Below are positions 11,836 through 24,617 of a stretch of DNA of 64,000 nt, piece after piece (position 1 is the stretch's first letter; the number at the start of each line of letters is the position of its first letter). This DNA is from Guyanagaster necrorhizus. Lineage: Eukaryota > Basidiomycota > Agaricomycetes > Agaricales > Physalacriaceae. The DNA lies in the NCBI RefSeq assembly GCF_019112545.1, contig NW_025064890.1, positions 771,818 through 835,817 on the forward strand, in the 5' to 3' direction. The position numbers were made by a program, and so were the translations under genes. The notes beneath the pieces are model-generated. The model was not told the origin of the DNA. It did not search any database and saw only the letters and a program-made list of their open reading frames with translations.

Positions 11836-12304
11836 TATTATGATTTTTCCTCACTTTTATCTTTTATTCAAGAATTGACCTCTATTTTCACTTAGCCAGA
11901 GCACTTAGACCAGTGCTTAGGATTGTGGGATAGGCTTAGTCAGTACAACAATGCCCAGTCAGTTATTGTCCTTCAATGCAACAGTAACTGCTTGACAACA
12001 GACAATACTCTTTTGTAGGTAGCTTAATGACACTGGACAAAATGCTCTATAATGCCAGAATGCACAATTAGGTAGTTTTATCTTTAGATGGATAATGACT
12101 AGTATATAAGTAGCATAGCTCTCACTGTAGTAACTCCAGCTTTGAGCTAAAGTTTATTTCTTCATCATCTTACCTTGAGCTAATCTAAAGGCCTTGAGAT
12201 ACAGAGCTATATAGCATATCAAGTGAACTCTAACATCATTGTCTGAAGTGTGAGACAGTGTCAGTTTATCATATGTTTAGGTTATGTGTCATTTGGGCTT
12301 AACA
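11836..12304 (+). repeat. 5' LTR of element D
   Basis: 469 bp. It starts TATTATGATTTTT (terminal TG decayed to TA) and ends GGGCTTAACA. It has a TATA box AGTATATAAG at 12101-12110 and the predicted mRNA 5' end AGCTTTGAGCTAA at 12138-12150, about 35 nt downstream. Its partner LTR at 45512-45980 has the same length. Confidence 0.95.
12101..12150 (+). promoter_or_regulatory. Core promoter and predicted transcript start of element D
   Basis: TATA box AGTATATAAG at 12101-12110; AGCTTTGAGCTAA at 12138-12150 is the segment conserved in all family 1 LTRs and complementary to the post-LTR site in A, H and J. In D the post-LTR site is shortened (ATTAGCTTCCC), leaving only about seven pairing bases. 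Confidence 0.6.
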
Positions 12305-12346
12305 ATTAGCTTCCCTTTCTCAAGCCCAATTGTGCTAAGAAACCAA

Positions 12347-14640
12347 ATGCCCTCTGCAATCAACCTATCAGACCCAAACTTCACTCATGAGTTCTTTGAA
12401 CTCCTCACATCTATCATTGGAACTTTATTAGGATTATTGGTGATCATACAGCTGTGCTATAGACACTAATCAATCACTGTCTGGGCAATCTATTATTATC
12501 AAGAATTTCAGTACATCCATTGAATCTTACACAATGTCACCTCTGACCTCTCTCTTTATGATATCTCTCTCTCTGTCTGATAGTCCTTTCAGCCCACAGA
12601 AGAAATCATATCTGAAGCTGACTCTGGGAACATGCATATGTAGCATCCTAGAGAAAAAACACATCAATATCTGCTGCAACCCCTGATAGCAATTGTCAGA
12701 GATGATAGCAACCCTTAGGCTACAGGGTTTTGAAGACCAAGACCCAACATGCCCATTCTGCATGTTGAGTGCACAGACATCCCCAGCCACATTCCTACAA
12801 TGAGAGCCAACTCCTCAACTGCATCCTCTGAGTCTGGCATTAGATGCTGTGCCAGAGACTCTCTTGATGCCACTAGAGTGGCTTGAGGGAGCAGGAGCTC
12901 CTTTCCAAACAATGATCACAACTCATTATATGCAACACCAACAGGAAGCAGAGAGAGTTTCTCTGCTGAGCTATACATCAGGAACTAGAGCACTGACAGC
13001 AAAGAAGAAAGAACAGAAGTCATCAGGATGGATGACCTCTACTTTAACTATAATAGCAGCAAAGAGAGATATTGGCAGGCTGCAGCCATAGTCACTGACT
13101 GAATGGGGCAGCATCAGAGATGCTACAAGACTCACTGAGCAAGAAGCATACAAAGCCCACCAAGTCTAGTATAACAAACTGACTCTGTCAACCTGGTCCT
13201 CCCTTCAGAGAATGAAGTTCAACACACTGATTTTCTTACCAAATACATTCAGGAGCAGGTGCAAATTGAGCATAAGGCAGCTAGAGAGGATGCTCTCTTC
13301 AGGTGATATCTCTGAGCTCAAGATGCAGCAGACTGGAGAAGAGGCTTAGAGAGCTTTGACTCCTTCACTTTCAACAGAACTCTTATCAAATCCTCTGACA
13401 CTCTATTCTGGAAACCTAGCACTCCTGCTATATCTGAGCCCAACACATGGGCAGTACTCTCTAAGGGCATTATCCATATAGATGACATCCACCAAAGGGC
13501 ATCACTCAATCTCAATGATAATCATCTATTATCCTATGGGACTGACTCAATCACTGATACCAATGATATTCTAGCCTGAGAAAGTGACCTCTCAAGCATG
13601 AGAGGAGACCTCAGGGGTGATGATGAGCACCTCAACCCCACTGGAGACCTTAAGCAAGTCCTAGATGGGCATATCATAATGTTCTTTCTTTGACTCCACT
13701 TCTATCAAAACTTCTGCTGATATCACAGAGTAGTGGTGGTAGAAGCAGCAATAAATGAAGCAGAAGAGCAACAGTGAAGAAGATGAGAGCCTTCTCCTCA
13801 CTCTGGACTCAGCAATGCTGAATCCAGTATCCAGCAGCAGCAGCAGCCAGATCACTCTGGACATCTATAACTTGTGCAACAGTTCTCTCCTCAAGGGGGA
13901 TAAGAGCAAGATGGATGATAAGGGAGAGCTCAGCAATAAGGAGAAATGGGATCTTCTCTCTGAGTGGAGAAGTACATTCATGAATCAACCAACAAAGAAA
14001 GAGTTAGCCAGGAGGGTGCAGGAGGAGCACCAGAGTGAGTTCTTATAGCTGTATCAGGAAGAGACAGCCACATTATGGATGGATGACACCTGGTTAGTGT
14101 CACTCATGAGACTAAGGTATACTGCTGCTAACAGGATCAAGCACATAGATATTTTACAATATGTGGCTATGGAGCAGGCTATTTTTATTTATAATAAAAA
14201 TCACTTAAGAAACTATCTAGTGCTGCTACCAGCATACAAGTCTAGGTTTGACATTGAGCTTATACTATAGACACTGAGTGTGGCACTCAGTCAAGCTGTC
14301 TATACAGTGCTGTCGATATGAACTAACTCATCCTGATACATGTTCACAATCTCAGCTATTTACAGCACAGCATCTTAGCTCACACAGAGCTGACCCAAGC
14401 CAAAGAACCCTTATCAGAATCTATGAGCCCAGCCTATGCACCAACCTTTTGCTGGCCAACTACTGTCAAATAAAGCTGAAGAAAGTAGCAAGGCTCCAGA
14501 AGCATCTCCACCTGAGGAAGATGACTCTGAAGCACTAGAACTCAGGTTCACTATTTAAAATAGACATATTGTTCACAAGAAGGCCCTACCACTAAGAAGT
14601 TCTGTCACTGACAACAGCTCCCTTCATTCTTTTCCAGGAC
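12347..14640 (+). pseudogene. Pre-gag open frame of element D with N-terminal membrane span
   Basis: Starts at ATG 12347, 43 nt after the LTR (about 13-16 nt less leader than in the other copies). Residues 10-40 read SDPNFTHEFFELLTSIIG followed by TLLGLLVIIQLC, a clear single membrane span, then a Trp/Tyr-containing amphipathic stretch. The same start occurs in A, K and H. Further down, conserved blocks shared with K include YGTD-x-ITDT, GDDE and TGDLK near 13,540-13,640. The largest open piece (13755-14048) is charged and coil-like, ending VQEEHQSEFL. No known domain recognised. The frame is interrupted by stops and changes phase, so separate protein or N-terminal extension of Gag cannot be decided here. 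Confidence 0.6.
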
Positions 14641-15650
14641 TCCTGACATCTTAGAATGTCCTGCTATTTGATGGGATTCTGAATCCAATGACCACACTTG
14701 TGGCTGACATGACTATTCTAAACTGCAAATCTATTCTCATTAGAGAGCTCTATTCCTTTAAGGGAGCATCTGATGACATCAATTGATTCCTCACTGACTG
14801 TGACCAATACTTCTAAGTATTTACCTCATACTTTCTGCTTGATATGTACAAGGTGATGTTCACCTTGACTCATATAGAAGACAAAGCAAAAATGTGATAG
14901 ATACTGCTAGCCTCCACATTCTGGTCAATTATGTGACAGCATCATCAGATGCCCTCATGGCTGGTGTTCAAGCAAATGATCATTGATAAGTTTATAGATC
15001 TCACAGTGCAGAAAATATACAAACAGAAAATGAAAGAATACAAGATGAGGGATAAATTGGCAATAGAATACTTTGACAAGTTGAAATGACTTAGCAAGCT
15101 CATCAGAGTTCAGGATGATATTGCAGACATGGGCTGAATGGTCAAGTATATGAAGATGAAAGTGCCACCTTCCTATCTGAAGATAATCTTGGATATTGGC
15201 CATAGTATTCTGAAGGGATATGATGAATGGAAGGCCTACATTATTATGATGTACAAAGAAAGGCAGTGACAGAAGGTGGAACAGACAACTCTGGAAGAGA
15301 GACAGCAGAAGCTTCAGAGACAGAGATTGAAACCCACCCCTTCCAATTTAACCACATCCACTAAGCCTGGTGGCTCAATCAACTTCCTCATATAGTGAGA
15401 AAAAAACTGATATAGACACTATATTTACTGGAATGAGTAAGCCAATAGACATGGATCAACTCAAGAAGGAGGAAAAGTGCTTTAACTGTAGCCAGAAGAG
15501 TCACATGGCATAGAACTGCTCTCAGAAGAAGAACAAGTGCACCTGAGAAGACATCTGGATGCAAATCACTGAGTTATAAAAGGAGGAAGAAGTCCTCAGA
15601 CTGAATATGAAGGTTGAGGAGATAAAAAGGGAGGCCAAGCAGTGAGTGAT
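14640..15650 (+). pseudogene. Element D gag: capsid domain and CCHC knuckle
   Basis: Capsid homology from about 14,750 (SDDIN-x-FLTDCDQYF) to 15,240, followed by a basic linker. The zinc knuckle near 15,478-15,520 reads C-F-N-C-S-Q-K-S-H-M-A-x-N-C, with a stop at the x position and metal ligands preserved. Gag terminates at CAGTGAGTGATTT near 15,643. Stops are scattered throughout, most where other copies have Arg, Gln or Trp codons. Confidence 0.8.
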
Positions 15651-16110
15651 TTTGCTGACTCAGCCAGAATAACAAGTAGTGTGTTACAAGCAGATGCTGG
15701 ATGGACTGATTCAATCTCTGTAGTACTATTTATGTTTAAATTATGCATGCATTTGAATATACTCAATATTACCACTTAAAAGTTGAAATTGTCTAAGAAA
15801 CAAACTCAACTACTTATGGGCTGAACAGGAGCAGAGAGCCCCACTGACTGGCTCAAGCCATTTGATACTGAATGGACTTGGTGAGCCATCAAGGACACAA
15901 AGGATGAAGCTGCAGTGAAAGCCATACTCAGAAACTGGATCTATAAGACCTGAGCCAAAGAAGTGGTCAACAAAGTGATAAAAGAGATAAGAAAAGCTGA
16001 GCACTGTAGAGCCTTAGAATGGCTCGATGAACTCAGAGGATTGCAGAAGTTTATCTGATGATCTAAGACTCCAGGCAGAGATCTATTAGCCAAAGCTCAA
16101 ATTGAGACTC
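15650..16110 (+). pseudogene. Element D pol start (spacer and protease N-terminus), left of element E
   Basis: After the gag stop the pol frame carries the linker WLKPF-x-TEW and the segment DLLAKAQIET, matching the same place in K (about 28,090-28,380). It ends at the target site GACTC (16106-16110), where element E begins. The frame resumes at 41989. Confidence 0.8.
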
Positions 16111-16611
16111 TGTTACATGCATGCCACCAGCCTTCATGTCATCTCAACCAACCATGAATATAATCATGGAAACCCACTGGACTCTGGCTGCTCTCTATTA
16201 CCTATTAATTTCATTTTTACTATTATTATTTCACATCCATATTTTACATTGTAATATCTAAACCCTAAACTTGATAGCAAATATTGACATCAGAACCCAA
16301 TGGAATCTAACTCGAAATTAGCTACTATTAGTATATAAAGCCATGTATAACTATTGTAACTACTCAGTTCAAATATCAACTTGGATAAGCCATCTATACT
16401 TCACACTCACTTCAACTTCTCCTTATCTCATCCATCAGATTCCACTCCAAAGAATACTTCTGTTTGTTTTTCTGATGGAAGTCCATTCTGTCCATCCAGA
16501 TCCTTGGGCTCTGACTTAAGGGTGACATTGCCAATAGCTTTATTGATGCCTATGCATTCTGCTGGTCTCCATGCATGCACTAAAGCCCACTCAATTGGCA
16601 TATTCCTAATA
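16111..16611 (+). repeat. 5' LTR of element E
   Basis: 501 bp, TGTTACATGC at the start and CCTAATA at the end (ancestral CCTAACA). TATA box GTATATAAAG at 16331-16340. The putative transcript start AGTTCAAATAT (16366-16376) is exactly complementary to the sequence just inside the LTR (16614-16624). Confidence 0.95.
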
Positions 16612-16613
16612 GT

Positions 16614-16624
16614 ATATTTGAACT
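16614..16624 (+). promoter_or_regulatory. Self-priming site (PBS) of element E
   Basis: ATATTTGAACT lies 2 nt inside the 5' LTR and is the exact reverse complement of 16366-16376 (AGTTCAAATAT), which sits 34 nt downstream of the TATA box, that is at the expected mRNA 5' end. This is the geometry of Tf1-type self-primed reverse transcription. I see no TGG-starting tRNA primer match at this place. Element F keeps the same arrangement, with a CG-derived mismatch on each side. Confidence 0.7.
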
Positions 16625-16635
16625 CAAACCCTTGA

Positions 16636-18081
16636 GTTGAAAATTTTATCATGTCCACCACATTCACTCAACTCACAGAAACCAATCTCAAACAAACCCA
16701 GTCTACCCATTCAAACATGTTTTCCATGGAAGACATTTCAGCCTCTGCCTCAAAGGAACAATCAGGCCTTTTTGGATCAGCCTTCAGTGGAGGACAACCT
16801 TCCTGTAGAGAAACCTACAATCACTCTAGCTTCACTGCCTACCAACCTAATTATGACAATTTCTCTAACCCTTTTGACACCACTAGCATCCTAACCAATG
16901 GAGCCCAATGGGCCAGCCTGATGTATAGTGCTTGAACTGACCTCCCAATAGACCTCTTATCTCTGAGCAACATGCATAGGAATTCAGACAGCCCAGACTC
17001 AGAGGGCAGAAATAAAGACACCTCTACTCATACTCCCATCTAATAGGAACCAGATGGTAATTCACCAAACCCTTTTCCAGATAGATCAGATAGATCAGGA
17101 GGACCCAATGATCCAGGCAGCTCTGATGGCCTCACAGAAAGTAACAATCCAAACCAGCAGGACATGTTTCTAGAATTTATGAACCTGTTACAAGGAGTCT
17201 CCACTTCCCTCAACAACCCTAAACCAGCCACTATCCATACTAAAGTCAAGGAATCAGAACCATTTGATAGTTCTGACCCTCATAAACTGAAGGCTTTCAT
17301 CATCTCCCTTCAGTTGAACTTCAATGACAGACCTACTGCATTTGCAACAGATGCTAACAAGATTAACTATGCCATTTCATTCCTGGCCAGCACCACACTC
17401 AACTGGTTTGAACTAGACATTCTTAACCCTAATCTATGGAATCTACCGGCCTGGCAATTCTCCTACACAGCTTTCTTAGATGAGCTTCATAGCAACTTCG
17501 GCCCCTTTGATGCCATCAGAGATGCTGAAGATGCATTAGAACATCTTTGGATATGTGATGGAGATCAGATCATAAAGTATATAGTTTAATTCAACCAGTA
17601 TGCCTCACAAATTAGGTATGGAGATAACTCCCTCCACCATGCCTTTTACTATAGCCTCTGCACCCATATCAAGGATGACATAGCACACTATAGGAAGCCA
17701 AACAACCTTTATAATATGCACTTCCTTGCCCAAGAACTTGATACTTGCTACTGGATCTGGAAGACTGAAATTGTCTGTGAAAACTGGGACAATAAATCCT
17801 CCAACCCCAAATCCAAGAGGTCCAACACTTCTTCCTTGGACTCCAGCTCCACACTGAAATCCACCACTCCTAAGCCCTATGCCAACAAGCTAGGCAAAGA
17901 TGGCCATCTTACTCAGAAAGAAAAAGACTGCCAGTGTCAGAACAACCTGTGTATGTTCTGTGGAGCCCAACACAAGACTGAGGACTGCAACAAGCAGAAG
18001 GCAGTGGCCTCCACCAAGGGTCATGTAGCTGAAGTCAACACTGCTCCTATGGAACTGGCCTCAACAGAGTCAGAAAACTAG
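16636..18081 (+). pseudogene. Element E gag: capsid domain and CCHC knuckle
   Basis: The open frame starts near 16651 (MSTTFTQLTE) with a Ser/Thr-rich N-terminus (16651-16935). The capsid domain is open at 17164-17589 (141 codons), with FDSSDPHKLKAFI and NWFELDIL, typical of chromovirus Gag. The zinc knuckle near 17,945-17,990 reads C-M-F-C-G-A-Q-H-K-T-E-D-C, all ligands present. The frame ends at TAG 18079-18081. A few internal stops (for example near 16,935 and 17,587). It aligns with the minus-strand copy in F. Confidence 0.85.
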
Positions 18082-18189
18082 AAAGCAACCCTGTTCTCTC
18101 TGTGTGAGTTCAGGGTTGCATTGACTCTATTTGCACACTGAAGATCATCACTCTCAATGCAACATCCCTTTCCAATCACTCCTTTCACA

Positions 18190-21100
18190 TTTCCCTCTCA
18201 GCAGAATTACTAACTACTACAGAACCTGATGGTTCTCTAACTTGTATCAGTCTGCATTTTCTTGCCCTTATTGATTCTGGCTCTAGCCACTGCTTTGTTG
18301 ACACTAAGTATGTAGCTGCCAATGAAATTCCCATTAAAACCATCTCTAGTGTGCAACTTCAATTATTTGATGGCTTCATCAGGAGCCATATATCTCAAAT
18401 TGCAACCATCCTCATCTGTTTCTCATCTGGAGACACCTTCCTCATTGACTTCTATGTCACTCCTCTGGATTCATCTTGCAATCTTATCCTAGGATACAAC
18501 TGGCTTTCCTGCTACAATCCACTGATTGACTGGGCAGAAAACAGTATCATTTTCTACTCAAGCTATCAGGATCTCACTCCAACTAATTCTGCAGCCTCCA
18601 CTACATCCCAGAGACTTTCATGCTCACAGGACAATAGTCCAGCTCTCTCTGAGCCTTCCAGCTCAATTCTGAGACTTCCATGCCCACTGGACTCTATCAG
18701 TCCAACTTCCAGGACTTTATCCCATTCCAAATCCACTCCAGGTAGCTGGTGGACTCTGTTTTCATATGAACCCATCTATTTCTATCCTCCCTCAGAATCT
18801 TTTACTATGAAAGCACATCCAAAGATCTCCATCATATCCACTGCCACATTTATCTGAGCCAGTGCAGAAGAAGGTGCTCAGCAGTTCACACTGCAGCCTT
18901 CCTTGCCTAATATTAGAGCCAAAGCTGCATCCATGGAACCAGCAGATCTTTCATCAGTGCCAGTAAAGTACCATGATTTTGCAGATGTCTTCAGTGATAC
19001 CCTCTTCAAAAAGCTATCTGAATACAGGCCATATGACCTCAAAATCAACCTTGAGAAAGAAACATCTCCACTGCTTAGACTCATTTATTCTCTCTCAGAA
19101 TCTGAACTCAAGGCCCTACAAGAGTTTATTGATGATAATCTGTGCAATGGGTTCATTACTCTATCTCACTCTCCACATGAGGCTCTGATTCTATTTGTCA
19201 AGAAGAAGACTGGTGAACTTTGACTTTGCATTGACTACTGTAGCCTAAACAAAATCTTCAAGAAAGATTGCTACCCTCTTCCCCTCATTTCTGATCTTCT
19301 CAACTCTGCCTACTCCACATGCATCTACACCAAGCTCAACCTTCAGCATGCCTACCATCTCATTTACATAGCTAAGGGAGATGAATGGAAAACAGCCTTC
19401 TAAACCCATTATAGTTCTTTTGAATAGCATGTCATGCCTTTTGGTCTCACAAATGCTCCAGCAGCATTCCAATGATTTGTGAATGATATATTCTCTGATA
19501 TACTTGACATATCAGTAGTAGTCTACCTTGATGACATCCTCATATATTCCAACAACCTGAAAGATCACCAGAAACATGTTTGTGAGGTCCTATGCAGGCT
19601 TAGAGCTAATGGACTCTACTGTAAAGGTTCCAAATGTAAATTCAACCAGGACTCTATAGAGTATCTAGGCTACATCCTATCACCTGAAGGACTTCATATG
19701 TCTGAAGAAAAAGTCAAGGCCATTGTTGACTGGCTGGTGCCATGAAAAGTCAAGGACATCCAATCCTTCCTTGGCTTTGCCAACTTTTACTATCACTTCA
19801 TACATGGATATAGCAACATTATCATCTCCTTTACATGACTCATCCACAAGAGAACTCCATGGAAATTTGATGACAAATGCTTAGCTGCCTTCAATGATTT
19901 GAAACAGACTTTTACACATGCTCCCATCCTTACTCACTGGGTTTCTGATTGAAAGATAGTGGTGGAAACTGACATCTCCAATTACACCATTGCAGCTATT
20001 CTCTCCATCTACCTTAAAGATGGTGAAATTCATCTGATTGCATTTTACTCTCAGAGCCTCTATAATACTGAACTCAACTACAATACTCATGACAAGAAGC
20101 TCCTAGCCATTTTTGAAGCTTTTAAATATTGGCAGCACTACCTTGAAGACTCTACAGACTCCATCGATATTGTAACAGACCACAAAAACCTTGAGTACTT
20201 TGCTACCACTAAGATTCTAACCCACTGATAAGTCCACTGATCTGAATATCTATTCCAGTTCAACCTAGTAATCCAGTTCTGATCTGGAAAACTTGGGGGA
20301 AAACCAGATGCACTTACTAGATGATGGGACATCTACCCTAAAGAGGGGGATAGCCAATACACTCAAGTTAATCCTCATAATTTCTGACCAGTGTTCATCT
20401 AAGAACAACTTTCCACATCACTCCATGCAATCTACCTTGAAGGCCCTACTCTCTGAGCCAGTGCCATCATAGACATTGACAAGCTCCATATCAATATCAA
20501 ACAGATACAATCTTCTGACCCTATGTCCTCCAACAGCCTCTGCCAGGCTAAGGCCACTTCAGAATTCTCCTCCTCTCAGTGGTCCATTGATAAATCAGAC
20601 ATTCTCTGCTTTGAAGGCCACATCTATGTTCCAGAGTCTGGAGATCTCTGTCTCCATATACTACAGAACAATCATGACCATATCTTGACAGGCTATTTTG
20701 GTCAAAACCAGACATTAGAGCTTGTCCAGCAGAATTACACCTGACTAAAGATGTATGAATATGTTCAACACTATGTTAAGTCCTGCACAGTTTGTGGATG
20801 TAACAAGGCACCTAGACACCACCCTTATGGATTACTCAAATCTCTACTGGTCCCCAAATGGCTATGAGATTCCATTTTCATAGATTTCATTGAACAACTA
20901 CCAGACCCCAATGAATTTACCACCATCTTAGTAGTCATAAACTGAGCTAGCAAGCAAGCCATCTTCATCCCCACTCATAACACCATTAACTCCATGGAGC
21001 TCACCCAACTTTTTCTTATCCATGTGTTCTCCAAACATAAGGTACCCAGTCACATCACCTCAGATCATGGCTCTGAATTTGTTTCCCAATTTACTTGTGC

Positions 21101-21930
21101 CTTAGCTATAGCTCTTAACATGGAACTCCACCTTACTTCTGGATACTATCTGGAGGCTGACAGACAAACTAAATAGACAAACCAAACTCTGGAATAGTAT
21201 ATCTGCATCTACTGCTTCTACCAACAGGACAACTGGAACACCCTCTTACCTATTGCCAAGTTTGCATATAACAATGCTCCTAATGTATCCACTAGAATTT
21301 CTCTGTTTTTTGCTAACAAGGGCTACCACTCTAACATCACCATTCACTCTGAAAGGGACATCACCTCCACTCAGACTCAAGACTTTGCAGTCAACCTTGA
21401 TGAACTCCATTAAATATTAAAAGATGAAATCTTTAAGGCTCAGGCTTACTACAAGATCCAAGTAGACAAGCATCAGATTCTGGTGCTCCCATTCACAGTG
21501 AGAGACAAGGTCTATCTCAGTTCCAAACATATCAAAACCATCCATCTGACTAAAAAATTCTCAGAGAAATATCTCAGCCCTTTTGAAATCATAGCCCAAC
21601 TGAGTTCTCACTCCTTCACACTGAGGCTTCTGCTGGATCTCTGGTCCATTCACCCAGTCTTCCATGTGTCACAATTAGAACCTGTAGAAGAAAACACCAT
21701 TTCTAACCAAATCTAACCACTGCTGCCTCCAGTTGAAGTCGATGGAGAAGAATATTTTGAAATAACCCAAATTCTCAACTCTAAACTAGACCACTGGTTC
21801 TGCTGCCCACTGCTGTACAAGATCCAGTGGCTAGGCTATGAAGGTACCAATGAAGAATTTACTTGGTTACCAGTCTCTGAGTTCTTCACTGATGAATTTA
21901 TTAAAGACTTCTACTATTGATACTCAGGTA
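18190..21930 (+). pseudogene. Element E pol: protease, RT, RNase H, integrase, chromodomain
   Basis: Order on the plus strand: protease with [10 protein letters not shown] near 18,270; RT with Y-L-D-D intact near 19,530 in an open piece 19479-19745; RNase H with VETDISNYTIAAI near 19,961; integrase HHCC near 20,640-20,830 and core to about 21,300, with SDHGSEF near 21,062; integrase C-terminal domain (open 21483-21716, ending HPVFHVSQLEP); chromodomain 21,730-21,930 with YEITQILNSK-like and W-L-G-Y-E motifs. In-frame TGA and TAG codons are scattered. In live members this polyprotein copies the RNA and inserts the cDNA; chromodomains direct integration toward modified histones. Confidence 0.9.
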
Positions 21931-22884
21931 AACTAGAACTCTTGTCTAAAGTCATTCAAACATCCCATTCCTAATATAACACTACTCTGGACACCACTGG
22001 CACTCCACCTTACTATTTCAATTCTAACCACTAATTACCACTATTCAATCACCTTCTCTACACTTTCAAAGTCAAAAAATCTTGCAATTACATTTTTGTC
22101 TACTACCAACATCCGACACCCTTTTCTATATACATTTCATACAAAATATTTTTTATAAAGAAGCAGAATCTGACAGGTTCACACCAGAACCCAAACTCTC
22201 TCCCTGCTCCTTCAACTCCTCTATGTTCTCATCCAGCCTCTTTAACATTGCTGATGTGCTTGGTAATGGCTAAGTGACTAAGAGAGGTGAATGAGGAATA
22301 AACTCTCAAACACCAACACCTAACCACTCAATACACAATCACCAAATACAGTTGAGGTCAGTTGTTTCAAGTACAATAGAAGCACTCTTGCAGTCTTAAG
22401 TAAAATCAAAGAAACAGTCAATAAAGACAGTTATTTAACTCTATCTTGCTTTCTAAGATGCAATACTCATGAGAGTAGTTTATAGCAATGTTTAAGTATA
22501 ATTAGGACTTAGAATCAATGCTAAATTATGCTTCAAATCAACTTAGAATATTCCAAAACCCAAATACTAAGTTTATCAAGCACTTAGGCTTGACTAGCTG
22601 CACTCTTAGCTGGCTAGTGGTCCTCAAAATCAAAGAACTTGTACTCTGATGCCAAAACCCTTATAGTTTGAAACTCAAATTAATCTGAAACTCAAAATAC
22701 AGTTATTATTCCAATCCAATCCTCTCTAAGTGACAAAGCAACTTAAATAAATCACTAAGTCGAAGCAGAACTCAAAATCCATTGTCCCAGAGACTAGCTA
22801 CAGGGGGCTAGAAGGTCTGAATGCTAGGGTGGGTCACTTGCTTGCTATTTTCCCTCTATTCCCTTCTTTTATATACTAACAACA
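21931..22884 (+). other. Element E post-pol sequence, left of element J
   Basis: About 950 bp after the chromodomain. The first 340 bp remain weakly open on the plus strand (22082-22273). The rest has no coding signal I trust. On the minus strand a TATATAAAAG-like box lies near 22,868-22,878. The sequence ends at CAACA (22880-22884), the target duplicated by element J. Confidence 0.5.
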
Positions 22885-23427
22885 TATTAAGCCCAAATTT
22901 CACAAGACCAATAACATGTGATAAACTGATAGAACCTCACACTTTGGGTTATACTATCAGAGTCCACTGATGCATTATTGGCATTGTGTGATCAAGGTGG
23001 TTACAAGTCATTTGAGATAAAATGGTAGAGAATAAACTTTAGCTCATAGCTGGAGCTACTACAGTAAGAGCTATGCTACTTAAATACTAAATTCTTATCA
23101 TTCTAAGAATATAACTACTTAATTGTCTTTGCTGGTGCTATGTAGCATTTTGTCCAGTATCACTAAGATACCTACAAAAAGTATTATCCTGCTGTTGTGC
23201 TGTTACTGCTGCACTGCTGCTATTACTGCTGTGCAAAGATAAGAGAGACTTCTCTGTTATTGTGCTGCTGTGCATCTTCACAGCAGCAACCAGAATCAGG
23301 GCAGTGCTGATGACTAAGCATTCCCATGATTCTAAGTGCCCAGTCTAGATACTCTGACTAAGAAGAAATAGGGGTCAATTCTGAATAAATCAAGAAAAAA
23401 GAAAAGAAAATAGAAAAAATCATAATA
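22885..23427 (-). repeat. 3' LTR of element J (543 bp, with CTG-rich expansion)
   Basis: Same family as 38928-39450 but 20 bp longer. The extra bases lie in a CTG/TTACTG-rich stretch around 23,195-23,235, consistent with slippage of a short tandem motif. Confidence 0.9.
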
Positions 23428-24042
23428 TTACCCTCTCCTTAAAACCATCATTCCAATGGCTAATTTAGAGATAAGTCCACTCATCCTCAGCCAGGTGGCT
23501 GATCTGCTAGACTAATAATGTTGAACATAGCCACTATTGCTGGCTGTTATGTTTTGCACATAGAGCAGTGATAGACACTATGTTTGTGCTGTTGTCTGCT
23601 ACTGCTATTCATTTTTGGCTTGCTCATCCATTGATGTTTGGCAAATTGTCACTCAGCAGGATACTCTCTGCATTGTCATTGCTCTTTGCTGTATATTCTC
23701 TGCTGATGTTGATATCCAATCTGTTGTTTTGTTGTTCATAGTCATGTATCATATTGTTGGCATCCATATATTTCTCATTGACCCATTGGTTTGATTCTGG
23801 GCCATATCCTTTCCAGCTGACTAGATAGTCAATGGTTGTTTTCATGCCTCTGTCTTGCACCTTGACTTTTTGGTATTTGTAGTTTAGAACTTCATCGATT
23901 TTGTAATGTTCTTCATTGTCAATGAGTTCTGGTGGTGGTGGAAGTGGTCATTCTTGGTTTGGAAAGGCTGGTGTGATATATAGTGTCAATAATGCCTCAT
24001 TGAAGACATTATAAACTTTCCATATTGCTAGCAACTGTAATT
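23428..24042 (-). pseudogene. Element J chromodomain and integrase C-terminus
   Basis: An open stretch (23860-23624, minus) encodes a chromodomain with YLVSWKGYGPESNQWVNEKY, close to the consensus of all family 1 copies. It follows the linker FPNQE and LIDNEEHY near 23,960-23,900. The frame continues beyond element K at 32624. Confidence 0.9.
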
Positions 24043-24562
24043 TGTTATGATTTTTCCTATTTTCTTTTTTTTTTCCCTTTGGAAATGACCCCTATCTTTG
24101 CTTAGTCAGGGTATTTAGGCCAGTGCTTAGGACTGTGGGAATGCTTAGCTCAGCAATCCAGTCGGTCATCATCTTATCATGCTGCTGTGTGCTGTGAAGG
24201 GAGAGACAATACTCCTTTTGTTTCCCAATAGCAGTACAGTAGTAACAGCACAACAGCAAGGCAACAGCTTTTGTGGAGAGCCTGGCAACAGCAGAGGTAA
24301 CAGCTCTATGACAGACAATATCTTTTGTGAACTTCTATTAATAGTTAGATAACAGAACAGTATTTAGGTAGCACTGTTTTTGCTGTAGTAGCTCCAGCAT
24401 TAAGCTAAAGTTTATTCTTCACCATCTACTCTCAAGCTCAAGCTTCTTGCACCTTGAATCACTACCACTATTAACTTTGTGAACTCAGTCAGTCTAACCT
24501 GAAGTGTAAGATTCTGAACTGTTTATCATGTGTTGATAGTCATATGGGATTTGAGCTTAACA
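24043..24562 (+). repeat. 5' LTR of element K
   Basis: 520 bp, TGTTATGATTTTTCC to GAGCTTAACA. TATA-like GTATTTAGG near 24,360. Predicted transcript start AGCATTAAGCTAA at 24396-24408. Confidence 0.95.
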
Positions 24563-24563
24563 A

Positions 24564-24576
24564 TTAGCTTAATGCT
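24564..24576 (+). promoter_or_regulatory. Self-priming site (PBS) of element K, covarying with its LTR
   Basis: TTAGCTTAATGCT, starting 1 nt inside the LTR, is a perfect 13-nt reverse complement of 24396-24408 (AGCATTAAGCTAA). Other family 1 copies have TTAGCTC(G/A)AAGCT here and AGCTTCGAGCTAA in the LTR. Both sides of the duplex changed together in K, which supports base pairing between the mRNA 5' end and this site. Confidence 0.8.
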
Positions 24577-24617
24577 TATTATTCTCTTTCTCAAGCCCAA
24601 TTATGCTGAGGAACCAA

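Noticed and set aside
22082..22273. Independent small gene after element E pol
   Set aside because: Weakly open but no start context, splice sites or recognisable motif; more likely the decayed C-terminal or 3' region of E.
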